NCBI GenBank assembly: GCA_052387815.1
Contig: JBQTIU010000051.1
Span: forward strand, 1-26,742
DNA from: JBQTIU01 sp052387815
Lineage (GTDB): Bacteria > Pseudomonadota > Alphaproteobacteria > CACIAM-22H2
Length of the DNA: 26,742 nt
Direction: 5' to 3'
In this document: in pieces, positions 8,472 through 16,112 of the stretch
Numbering within the stretch: position 1 is the first letter of the stretch
How the letters are laid out: each line of letters opens with the position of its first letter
Translations under genes and position numbers: made by a program
Notes under the pieces: model-generated
Seen by the model: the letters and a program-made list of their open reading frames with translations, nothing else
Database searches by the model: none
Told to the model about the DNA's origin: nothing

Positions 8472-8500
8472 AGAATAACCACGCGCGCGGCCACCGGCAA
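8472..8500 (-). promoter_or_regulatory. Sigma70-like promoter of the exported amidohydrolase
   Basis: Read on the minus strand, TTGCCG (8495-8500) and TATTCT (8472-8477) are separated by exactly 17 bp. The predicted transcript start is about 40 nt before the ATG at 8424. It is one of the few convincing -35/-10 pairs in this GC-rich window. Confidence 0.6.
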
Positions 8501-8681
8501 TGCCCGGGTCGAGATTGTAGCGTGGAATCCGGCGTTGCCGGACGAAAACTGTCGCCCGCAGCGGCAATCCGGCCCTCCGAGCCAGAATTTGGGCGCACCT
8601 CTCCCGTGAAGATCGAGGAATGAGACTGACGGCGGTGTTCAACATCGGATCGCCGGGCGAGGTCGGAGTTCGTCGATCAAG

Positions 8682-9585
8682 TAAAAGCATGCGGCGGAAC
8701 AGGTCGCGCGGCACCGCGACCTCGGCCATCTGGAAGATGATGGAACGGCCGTGCCGCACGACCTTGGCGCTGATCTTCACCAGCTTCTCGCGCGAGCCGG
8801 GTCAGCGACCAGCGCTCGATCTCGTCCGGCAGGGCGAGGGTGCGGGAGGCAAGTTGGCGAGATTGTAAGCCAGGGCGTGAAGCTGGAGGCGCACGGTATG
8901 GGCCTGCATGGAATGGCAGGACAGCCGGGTCCACTTCAGTCGACGTCGCCGGGGCGAGAGCGCACACCGTTCCAGGTCGCCGAACCGGTTGAACACGAAC
9001 AGCGGGCGATAGCAGGTGCAGGCGAAATGGCCATTGTAGGCGGTGCCCTCCTGCTCGTCGTAGATCGGGCTGCGCGTAGGGGCCGGTTTCAAACCGGCCC
9101 GCGGGCGGGTTGGAAACCCGCCCCTACGACCGGACGGCGGGCATGGACACGGTCGATCCAGCGACCGGACAGCTCGGCCAGCGCCTCGAGGTTCTTCGCC
9201 TCGGTCATCGCTGCGGTCTCGAAGCGGCCCATCTGGCTGGTGGAGGCGGCCTGCCCCGTCACGGCTCTGCCGCCAACCACTCGAGCCGCATCGCCGGATC
9301 TTGACCCAGCCGGTCGGCATCGTTGACATCCTCGTACCCGGCGAGGCGGCCATACACGGACTGGCGGAACTGCGCGACCGGAGTGTGGCGGCCGTTCCGG
9401 CCCGTCCGCTTGTCGGTGAAGACGTCGCCGGCCATCTCGGTCAGCCCGAGGGCATCGTCGAGTTCCCGGAAGGCAAGCAGGCCGGCATCCGACGTGACGT
9501 TGGAACCGTGGAACTCCAGCTTCGGTCGGCGGTCGAAAGTGACCCGCAGTCCGGTCGCCGCCGATTCACCCTCCGAAGCGTCCAT
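8682..9585 (-). pseudogene. IS1380-family transposase remnant with internal deletion and REP insertion
   Basis: The N-terminus (from 9585) reads LRVTFDRRPKLEFHGSNVTSDAGLL, then GLTEMAGDVFTDKRTGRNGRH and YGRLAGYEDVNDADRL, a textbook IS1380 start. A frameshift near 9285 leads to SQMGRFETAAMTEAKNLEAL and SGRWIDRVHARRP. A REP-like element (9076-9127) replaces the catalytic-Asp region. Then come EQEGTAYNGHFACTCYRPLF and FNRFGDLERCAL. This runs directly into KWTRLSCHSMQAHTVRLQLH, meaning that some 170 residues usually lying between are deleted. Two more frame changes lead to KVVRHGRSIIFQMAEVAVPRDLF, the C-terminus, ending near 8682. A motif resembling an IS end (GGGAAATCCGGGTTCA) lies at 9668-9683. 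It is inactive. Confidence 0.85.
9076..9127. repeat. REP/MITE-like double-hairpin element inside the IS1380 remnant
   Basis: The 52-bp unit starts GTAGGGGCCGGTTT and ends AAACCCGCCCCTAC, arms that are inverted repeats at 13 of 14 positions. Inside are two tandem hairpins: GGCCGGTTT-C-AAACCGGCC and GGGCGGGTT-GGA-AACCCGCCC. It can thus fold as two small stems or one long one, typical of mobile extragenic palindromes. It interrupts the transposase reading frame. Confidence 0.8.
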
Positions 9586-9695
9586 TCGATGCCCCTCGAT
9601 CAGGATTCAACGTATTGATAATGCTAACAGAATCGGCACGCAAAATCATCGAAAACGATGCCCATCTGGGAAATCCGGGTTCACGTACCCGTCAT

Positions 9696-9901
9696 GCGGC
9701 GACCGCCGCCGTCGGCTGCATGGCGATCGCCGCCGGCTTGCACGGGTATTTCCTTTCGCCGGCCGCGGCCTGGGAGCGCGAGGGCCCTGATCGCGGCGGC
9801 GTTCGCGCTCATCGTTCCGCATTGGGCGAGCGACGTCATGGGCTTCAGGCTGGCGGGGGCGGTGGCGGCCGCGCAGTACTCGAGGCGGCCGCAGCCGGCC
9901 T
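9696..9901 (+). repeat. Direct repeat, copy 2: detached 3' end of the TRAP permease gene
   Basis: About 97% identical to 6149-6353 by eye: one inserted G near 9783 and about six substitutions. The insertion breaks the reading frame, and no permease body precedes it; the left boundary abuts IS1380-type end sequence (about 9661-9690). The matching sequence ends 16 bp before the stop of the dehydrogenase at 9918. This is a non-functional relic. Confidence 0.9.
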
Positions 9902-9917
9902 AGTCTGCTCCTTCCGC

Positions 9918-10859
9918 TCAGCGTTCCTCCAGGGCGGCCTTGCGCTTGTGGGCCACGAGCGCCATCAGGCGGCGGTCGCGCCAGGTCTGGCGCCGGGCCA
10001 GCCGATCGGCCGGCAGCGCCCGGCGGCGCGCGCCCTCGAGCTCGGCGACCAACGCCTCGCGCCATTGCCGCGGATCGGCCTGGGACTTCGCCATATCGTA
10101 GTACATCGCGCCGTAGCGTTCGACGTAGTCCCGGAGGCCGCCGGGCGCGTTCAAGTCGATAGTCTCGAACGGCCCCATGAACGACCAGCGCAGGCCGAGG
10201 CCTTCGCAAACGGTCTTGTCGAGGTCCTCGGGGCTGACGTAGCCGTCCTCGACCAGGCGGAAGGCCTCGGCGAGGAGCGCGCCTTGCAGGCGGTTGAGGA
10301 TGAAGCCCGCAACCTCGCGCTTGACCACGATCGGCGCCTGGCCCACGGCCTCGTAGAAGGCGCGCGCCCGCTCGACGACCGCCGGGTCGGTGAACGGCGC
10401 CGGGACCAACTCGACCAGGGGGACGAGGTGGGGCGGGTTGACCGGGTGCGCGACCAGGCAGCGCCGCCGTCCCGGGAGGTCGGCGGCGAATGCCGAGGCC
10501 GGGATGGAGGAGGTCGAACTGGCGAGGATCGCGTCCGCGCCCGCGAGCCTGTCGAGCTCGGCGAAGATCGTCCGTTTGGCCGCCAGGCTCTCGGCCGTGT
10601 TCTCCTGCACGAATTCGGCGCCCGCCAGCGCCTCTTCGAGCCGCGGGGCGAGAGCGATGCGGGCCCACACCGCCGCCGCCGCTTCGGGCAGCAGGCCGTG
10701 AACGCCGAGCTCGGCGAGGCTCGCCTCGATGGCCGCCCCCGCGCGCCGCGCCGCCGCCCCATCGACATCGTAAAGCGCGACCCGACAGCCGCCGCGCGCG
10801 AACACGATGGCCCAGGCCCGCCCGATCAGGCCCGCCCCGACGACCGCGACCTTGTCCAT
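9918..10859 (-). CDS. 3-hydroxyacyl-CoA dehydrogenase family protein (L-gulonate 3-dehydrogenase/lambda-crystallin-like)
   Basis: The 313-residue protein begins MDKVAVVGAGLIGRAWAIVF, a Rossmann NAD-binding start (GAGLIG at 8-13). VQENTAES, SSTSSIPAS and AHPVNPPHLVPLVELV follow, the last with the catalytic-type His-Pro-x-Asn. The C-terminal dimerisation domain has NRLQGALLAEAFRLVEDG and SFMGPFETIDLNAPGG. This pattern is nearer to lambda-crystallin/L-gulonate 3-dehydrogenase and carnitine dehydrogenase than to fatty-acid beta-oxidation FadB, so it probably oxidises a 3-hydroxy acid rather than a CoA ester. ATG at 10859 lies only 5 nt after the stop of the broken SDR, showing they were one operon. 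It converges with the IS island. Confidence 0.85.
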   Translation of the reverse strand: MDKVAVVGAGLIGRAWAIVFARGGCRVALYDVDGAAARRAGAAIEASLAELGVHGLLPEAAAAVWARIALAPRLEEALAGAEFVQENTAESLAAKRTIFAELDRLAGADAILASSTSSIPASAFAADLPGRRRCLVAHPVNPPHLVPLVELVPAPFTDPAVVERARAFYEAVGQAPIVVKREVAGFILNRLQGALLAEAFRLVEDGYVSPEDLDKTVCEGLGLRWSFMGPFETIDLNAPGGLRDYVERYGAMYYDMAKSQADPRQWREALVAELEGARRRALPADRLARRQTWRDRRLMALVAHKRKAALEER

Positions 10860-10864
10860 GATGG

Positions 10865-11560
10865 TTAGCGGCCCCCGCCGACATCGAGGAGGGCGCCGGT
10901 GACGTAGGCGGCCTGATCGGAGGCGCGCCACAGGATGGTCTCGGCAACCTCCTCGGCGGTCCCCACCCGCCCCAGCGCCACGCTGGGTAGGAGCCTTTGC
11001 AGGCGCCCGCTGGCGCCCGCGACGTCCTGGATCTCCGTCGCGATCAGGCCGGGCCGAACCGCGTTGACCCGGATGCCCTCGGGCCCCAGCTCGCGCGCCA
11101 GGCCGACGGTGAAGGTGTCGATCGCCCCCTTGGAGGCGGCGCAGGCCACCCATTCGCCGGCTCCGCCGATCGCCGCGGCGCGCGAGGAGAGGTTGACGAT
11201 CGCCCCGCCGGCACCGCCCCGGCTCCGCGACATGCGGCGGATCGCCGCGCGCGCGCACAGAAAACAGCCGACCACGTTGGTCCTGAGAACCTCCTGCAGC
11301 GCGACGAGATCGAGCTCGGCGACGCGGCTCACGCGCCCGGCGATGCCGGCGTTTGTTGACGAGGGCGGCGAGGGCGCGCGCCGCGATCTCGAACAGGGGC
11401 TCGACGTCGGCCTCGATCGACACGTCCGCCTGAACGGCGATCGCTCCGTTGCCGGCGCGCGCGATCTCGCCGACCACCGCCTCGGCCTCGGCGCGGCCAG
11501 CGCCAGATAGTTGACGCCGATCCCGCGCCCACCCCCGGTCACGATCCTGGACCCCGCCAT
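10865..11560 (-). pseudogene. YgfF-like short-chain dehydrogenase (SDR), inactivated
   Basis: ATG at 11560 gives MAGSRIVTGGGRGIG, the SDR cofactor motif, but it joins directly to VNYLA with about 17 residues missing. A frameshift near 11490 moves to AEAEAVVGEIARAGNGAIAV and QADVSIEADVEPLFEIAARA. A second one at about 11352, an extra base in the codons for NNAG, returns to NAGIAGRVSRVAELDLVALQ, TNVVGCFLCARAAIRRM and RVNAVRPGLIATEI. The catalytic YxxxK reads CAASK: the Tyr is Cys. The deletion plus lost Tyr argue for real decay and not just sequencing error. Order and spacing resemble the E. coli YgfF type of SDR. It would have been the first gene of the operon with the dehydrogenase at 9918-10859. 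Confidence 0.85.
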
Positions 11561-11694
11561 CGCGCCCCTCCCTGGGCCATACTGCCCGACGCGCACGCCC
11601 AAGGACAAGCGGAGGAGCGGCGCGCCGCCGTCCGCTCCCCGACATCGGCGGCCGGGTTTGCCCCGCGGCGCCGACCGGCTACAGTGCCGCCGCC

Positions 11695-12441
11695 ATGGAC
11701 GATATTGCGTTCTACTGCGCGCTGGCGTTGCTCGCCGGCGGCGCGGTCAAGGGCGTGGTCGGCGTCGGGCTGCCGCTTGTCGCCATGCCGCTGCTCACCT
11801 TCGCAATCGACATCAAGTCGGCGATCGCGCTCCTCGTCGTGCCGATGATCGTCTCCAACCTCGTCCAGAGCTTCGAGGGCGGCATGATCGTCGCCCTGCT
11901 GCGCCGCCATTGGCCCCTCGTCGTGGTCCTCGCGGTGACGCTCGTCCTCAGCGTCAAGGCGCTGGCGGTATTCTCGGAGCGCACCCTGCTCGCGATCATC
12001 GGTACGACCGTGATCGCGTTCACGCTGGTCGGCCATTTCCAGCCCACGTTCCGCATCGCCCGCCCCCGGGAGCGCTGGGCCGCGCCGCTCGCCGGCGCCA
12101 TCGCCGGATTCCTCGGCGGCACCACGACCTTCTTCGGGCCGCCGCTCCTCATCTATGTGGGGGCGCTCCGGCTGCCCAAGGACGAGTTCGTGCCCGCGAT
12201 CTCGCTCGCCTTCTCCACGGGGTCGATCGCCCTGGCGGTCGGCCTCGCCTCGTACGGCGTCGCCGGCCCCGCCGAGCTCGGGCTGTCGGTGGTCGCGCTG
12301 GTCCCCGTGTTTGCGGGCTTGTGGGCGGGCCAGCGCGTGCGCTTCCGGCTCGACGAGCTGTGGTTCGACCGGCTGCGGCTGGTCGTCTATCTCGCCTCGG
12401 GCTCGACGTTCCTCTTGAGGGCCGCGGGCGGAGCGGCATGA
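11695..12441 (+). CDS. TauE/SafE-family membrane transporter
   Basis: The 248-residue protein is mostly hydrophobic with about eight predicted membrane spans. It opens with the family-typical ALLAGGAVKGVVGVGLPLVAMPLL in two blocks (an N-terminal GxxKGxxGxG motif), and a related repeat appears mid-protein as AGFLGGTTTFFGPPLLIYV. Members export or import sulfite, sulfonates or other organic anions across the inner membrane. It is the only plus-strand gene among a minus-strand cluster, converging with the FAD oxidoreductase 16 bp away and divergent from the dead SDR (134 bp). The ribosome site is weak. Substrate unknown. Confidence 0.85.
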   Translation: MDDIAFYCALALLAGGAVKGVVGVGLPLVAMPLLTFAIDIKSAIALLVVPMIVSNLVQSFEGGMIVALLRRHWPLVVVLAVTLVLSVKALAVFSERTLLAIIGTTVIAFTLVGHFQPTFRIARPRERWAAPLAGAIAGFLGGTTTFFGPPLLIYVGALRLPKDEFVPAISLAFSTGSIALAVGLASYGVAGPAELGLSVVALVPVFAGLWAGQRVRFRLDELWFDRLRLVVYLASGSTFLLRAAGGAA

Positions 12442-12457
12442 CAGGCCGGAACCCGGG

Positions 12458-13636
12458 TCACACCACGTTGCGTTCCGGGATCGCCTCGCCGGCGATGACC
12501 CGCCGGTAGGAGAAACGCGAAAGATCGAGACTCCGGTAAGCTCCATAGGCGACCAGTTCGGCGATGCACCGTCCCGCCGCCGGCGCTTGCTGCAAGCCGT
12601 GGCCGCTGAACCCGTTGGCGAAAAAGAAGTTCGCGATCTCGGGATGGGGGCCCAAGATCGCGTTCTGGTCGAGCGTATTGTAGTCGTAATGCCCGGCCCA
12701 GGCGCGCACGAGCTGGATCGCCGCGAAGGCCGGCACCAGGCGCGCCAAGCTCGGCCATACGACCTCCTCGAACGGCCGGGTGTCGATCTCGAAATCGCGG
12801 CAGTCTTGGTCGCGGTCCGCGTGCGGCGAGACGCCGGCGATGAAATGGGCGCCCTCGGGCCGGAAATAGACGCCGTCGGGGAAGGTGACCAGCGGCGCGC
12901 CCGCCACCGGCGTGCGGCAGTCGAAGACATAGACGAAGCGCTTGCGCGGACGGACGGGCAACGGCAGCCCCGCCATCGCCGCGATGTCGGCCGCGGCCGG
13001 CCCGGCGGCGTTGACGACCACGGCGCAGGGAACCTCGCCGCCCTTGGCGAGCCGCACGCCGGTCATCCGGCTGCCGGCGCGCGTCAGGCCGATCGCCTCA
13101 TCGGCCGCATAGGCGACGCCGAGCGATCGCGCCTTGCGCTTGAACGCCTGCAAGAGGGCGTAGGGATCGAACCAGCCCTCGTTCTTGAGGCCGAGCGCGC
13201 CGCCGGCCAGCGCGCGCGCCGCGAGCCAGGGAAAGCGCTCGTGCAATTCGCCCGGGGTCAGCAGCGCGATGTCGGCGCCGTTGGCGACCTGCACCTCATG
13301 GTTGCGTTTGAGGACCGCCAGGCCCGCCGCATCGGCCAGGAACAGGTAGCCGCCTTCGACGAACGAGATTTCGGGCGCCTCGCCGTCGACGGCCAGGTGC
13401 TCGCCGATCGACTTGAGGAAGCGGGCGCCGAACAACGACATGCGAATGTTCTCGGGCGTCGAGAACTGCTGGCGGATGCCGCCCGCCGACCGCCCCGTCG
13501 CGGCCTCGGCATAGCTGGGGTCCTTCTCGACCACCAGCACGCGCCCGCGAAAATCGGTCTCACCGGCAAGGAAATAGGCGATCGCGCTGCCGATCGCCCC
13601 GCCGCCGACGATCACGACATCGTAGGCTTTGCCCAT
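12458..13636 (-). CDS. FAD-dependent oxidoreductase, DAO family
   Basis: From ATG at 13636 the product is 392 residues, starting MGKAYDVVIVGGGAIGSAIA with the dinucleotide-binding GGGAIG at 11-16. ATGRSAGGIRQQFSTPENIR follows, a segment typical of FOXRED1/sarcosine-oxidase-like DAO proteins near the FAD site. The C-terminal AGHYDYNTLDQNAILGPHPE and FANGFSGHGLQQAPAAGR close the FAD domain. Such enzymes oxidise secondary amines, amino acids or 2-hydroxy acids. It lies 25 bp after the ALDH gene in the same operon, so the two may act in sequence (amine or hydroxy acid to aldehyde to acid). The longer upstream open frame only mirrors the ALDH gene. Confidence 0.85.
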   Translation of the reverse strand: MGKAYDVVIVGGGAIGSAIAYFLAGETDFRGRVLVVEKDPSYAEAATGRSAGGIRQQFSTPENIRMSLFGARFLKSIGEHLAVDGEAPEISFVEGGYLFLADAAGLAVLKRNHEVQVANGADIALLTPGELHERFPWLAARALAGGALGLKNEGWFDPYALLQAFKRKARSLGVAYAADEAIGLTRAGSRMTGVRLAKGGEVPCAVVVNAAGPAAADIAAMAGLPLPVRPRKRFVYVFDCRTPVAGAPLVTFPDGVYFRPEGAHFIAGVSPHADRDQDCRDFEIDTRPFEEVVWPSLARLVPAFAAIQLVRAWAGHYDYNTLDQNAILGPHPEIANFFFANGFSGHGLQQAPAAGRCIAELVAYGAYRSLDLSRFSYRRVIAGEAIPERNVV

Positions 13637-13661
13637 CCGCCCACGCCCGCCTGGCGCCGGT

Positions 13662-15167
13662 TCACGCGCCGGCGTCGAACACGATGCCCTGGGCGAGCGG
13701 CAGCCGGTCCGAATAGTTGACGGTGTTGGTGGCGCGGCGCATGTAGCTCTTCCACGCATCCGACCCGGATTCGCGGCCGCCGCCGGTGTCCTTCTCGCCG
13801 CCGAAGGCGCCGCCGATCTCGGCGCCGCTTGGGCCGATGTTGACGTTGACGATGCCGCAGTCGCTGCCGGCGGCGGACATGAACGCCTCCGCCTCGCGCA
13901 GATCGGCGGTGAAAATGCACGACGACAATCCCTGGGGGACGTCGTTGTGCATCGCGACCGCGTCGGCGAACTCGCGGTATCTCATGGCGTAGAGGATCGG
14001 CGCGAAGGTTTCCTCGCGCACGAGCTCGCTCTGGCGCCCGATGTCGACGATCGCCGGCCGCACGTAGTATGCCCCCGGATAGACGTTGTCGAGCACCCGC
14101 TGGCCGCCGAACACGGCGGCGCCGTCGCGGTGCGAGCGGTCGAGCGCATCCTGCATGCGCTGGAAGGCCGCCTCGTCGATCAGCGGCCCGACCAGGGTCG
14201 AGGGCTCGCGCGGGTCGCCGATCTTGACGCTGTCATAGGCGCGCTTGAGCCTTTCCAGCAGGCGGTCGTGGACGGAGTCGTGGACGATGAGGCGGCGGAG
14301 CGTCGTGCAGCGCTGGCCGGCCGTGCCAACCGCGCTGAACACGATCGCCCGGACCGCCAGCTCGAGATCGGCCGAGGGGGCGACGATCATGCCGTTGTTG
14401 CCGCCGAGCTCGAGGAGCGCGCGGCCGAACCGGGCCGCCACCTTGGGCGCCACCTCCCGGCCCATGCGCGTGCTGCCGGTGGCGCTCAACAGCGCGACGC
14501 GGCGGTCCTCGGCAAGACACCGCCCCGCCTCGGCGCGGCCGAGGATGAGTTGCGAGAGATCGGCGGGGCCCGCGCCCAAGCGCGCGCGCGCGCGCGCGAA
14601 GATCGCCTGGCAGGCGAGCGCCGACAGCGGGGTCTTCTCCGACGGCTTCCAGACCACCGCATCGCCGCACACGATCGCCAGCGCGAAATTCCACGACCAC
14701 ACCGCGACCGGGAAGTTGAAGGCGCTGATGACGCCGACCACGCCCAAGGGATGCCAGGTTTCCATCATCCGGTGGCCGGGCCGCTCCGAGGCGATGGTGA
14801 GGCCGTAGATCTGCCGCGACAGGCCGAGCGCGAAGTCGCAGATGTCGATCATCTCCTGGACTTCGCCCTTGCCCTCTTCGAGAATCTTGCCGGTCTCGAG
14901 CGTCACCAGCCAGCCGAGTTCAGCCTTGACGGCGCGCAGCTCGTCGGCGAACAGCCGAACGAGCTCGCCGCGCCGGGGTGCGGGCACCGTCCGCCAGTCG
15001 CGGAAGGCGGCCTGTGCGCGGGCGATCTTGGCCTCGATCTCGGCCGCCCCATCGGTGCGCACGCGGCCGATCTCGGCGCCGTCGATCGGCGAGCGGACGA
15101 CCAGCTCGCCCGCCGATGCCAGCCGGGGATCGACACCGAGGGAGGCAAGAAGCTCGGTCGGGGTCAT
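13662..15167 (-). CDS. Aldehyde dehydrogenase, ALDH7/antiquitin-like
   Basis: I chose ATG at 15167 (501 residues, MTPTELLASLGV), an ALDH7-type start; a TTG at 15197 would add ten residues. Landmarks include SAFNFPVAVWSWN (Asn151), VVWKPSEKTPLSAL (Lys174), LLELGGNNGMIV (general-base Glu253) and GTAGQRCTTLRR with catalytic Cys287. GGNNG and QRCTTLRRLIVH are typical of the antiquitin/alpha-aminoadipate semialdehyde or piperideine-6-carboxylate dehydrogenase branch. It should oxidise an aldehyde to an acid with NAD(P) in the cytoplasm. It begins 66 bp after the lactonase-type gene and is followed by the FAD oxidase, so its substrate may come from either the sugar branch or amine oxidation. Confidence 0.9.
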   Translation of the reverse strand: MTPTELLASLGVDPRLASAGELVVRSPIDGAEIGRVRTDGAAEIEAKIARAQAAFRDWRTVPAPRRGELVRLFADELRAVKAELGWLVTLETGKILEEGKGEVQEMIDICDFALGLSRQIYGLTIASERPGHRMMETWHPLGVVGVISAFNFPVAVWSWNFALAIVCGDAVVWKPSEKTPLSALACQAIFARARARLGAGPADLSQLILGRAEAGRCLAEDRRVALLSATGSTRMGREVAPKVAARFGRALLELGGNNGMIVAPSADLELAVRAIVFSAVGTAGQRCTTLRRLIVHDSVHDRLLERLKRAYDSVKIGDPREPSTLVGPLIDEAAFQRMQDALDRSHRDGAAVFGGQRVLDNVYPGAYYVRPAIVDIGRQSELVREETFAPILYAMRYREFADAVAMHNDVPQGLSSCIFTADLREAEAFMSAAGSDCGIVNVNIGPSGAEIGGAFGGEKDTGGGRESGSDAWKSYMRRATNTVNYSDRLPLAQGIVFDAGA

Positions 15168-15233
15168 GGGTCTCGCGTCTTCAATGACGTTGCTCAAGGA
15201 ACCCCATCAGACTCGCGTGGCCCGCCCCGGCCG

Positions 15234-16112
15234 TCAATGGCCTTGCGGCCCGGGCGGGGACGCAGCGAGACCGTAAAAGGCGGCGGCGTTTTCGCCCAAG
15301 ACCCGGCGCCGGTCGGCGTCGCCGAGGCCGTCGAGCAAGTCGAGCGTCGCCTCCCACCAGCGCTCGTATCCGCCCGCCAGCTCGACGACCGGCCAGTCGC
15401 TGCCCCACATCAGCCGCTGGGGCCCGAAGCAGTCGATGAGATGGTCGCCGTAGCGGCGCAAATCGACGACCCGCCAGTCCGCGGCGGCTTCGGTGACCAG
15501 GCCCGACAGCTTGCACCAGGCCTTGGTGCCGCGCGCCAGCGCTGCGATGTTGCTCGCCCACGGCTCGAACGCGCCGGCGGCGATGTGCGGCTTGGCGCCG
15601 TGGTCGATGACCGCCTCGAGGTCCGGGTAGCGGGCCAACAGCCGCGCCAGGTTGGGAAGATGCGGCGGCCGGACCTGGGCATCGAAGGTGAGGCCGAGGG
15701 CGATCAACGCCCGCCAGGCGCGGTCGAGACGCGCATCGAGCATCCAGTCCAATTCCGCAATATCCTGAATCATCGGCCGAATGCCGCGCAGCAGCTTGTC
15801 CGCCGCCAGCCGCTCAAGCCGCCGGTCGGCATCCGGCGCCTCCATATCGACCCAACCGACCACGCCTTTGACGAGGCCCTTGCTGTGGGCGGCGAGCGCC
15901 AGCAGATAGCGCGTTTCGGCCTCGCTCGGCGCGGCCTGAACCAGAACCGTGCCGCCAATCCCGGCGCGGCGAAGATGGGGGCGCAAATCCTCGGGCCCGA
16001 AATCGCGGTAGATCGGCCCTTGCGCCGGCGTCAGCCAGCCGTAGTCGCCGCGCGCCAGGCGCCAGAAATGCTGGTGGGCGTCGATCGGAAGGGACGGCTC
16101 GGCACGGGTCAT
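15234..16112 (-). CDS. Amidohydrolase-family sugar lactonase (L-fuconolactonase type)
   Basis: This 292-residue protein starts LPIDAHQHFWRLARGDYGWL, the DxHxHFW start of the COG3618 amidohydrolases that include L-fucono- and L-rhamnono-lactonases. Likely metal or catalytic residues are His13, His15, His151 (PPHLP), His171 (VIDHGAKPHI) and Asp239 (LMWGSDWPV). It would open the lactone made by the aldo/keto reductase whose TGA overlaps this ATG by 4 bp (16109-16112), so the two are translationally coupled. The absence of a signal peptide places it in the cytoplasm. L-fucose as substrate is inferred from the FucU and AKR neighbours; another 6-deoxy or pentose lactone is possible. Confidence 0.85.
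   Translation of the reverse strand: MTRAEPSLPIDAHQHFWRLARGDYGWLTPAQGPIYRDFGPEDLRPHLRRAGIGGTVLVQAAPSEAETRYLLALAAHSKGLVKGVVGWVDMEAPDADRRLERLAADKLLRGIRPMIQDIAELDWMLDARLDRAWRALIALGLTFDAQVRPPHLPNLARLLARYPDLEAVIDHGAKPHIAAGAFEPWASNIAALARGTKAWCKLSGLVTEAAADWRVVDLRRYGDHLIDCFGPQRLMWGSDWPVVELAGGYERWWEATLDLLDGLGDADRRRVLGENAAAFYGLAASPPGPQGH

Noticed and set aside
9918..11645. A 575-residue SDR-dehydrogenase fusion protein
   Set aside because: The continuous frame carries only the middle of the SDR and then nonsense before MDKVAVVGAG; the real SDR ends with its own TAA at 10865. It is a frameshift coincidence.
14580..14600. GC alternating run in the ALDH gene as a regulatory Z-DNA element
   Set aside because: It encodes an Ala/Arg stretch in frame (ARARAR), so simple codon choice explains it.
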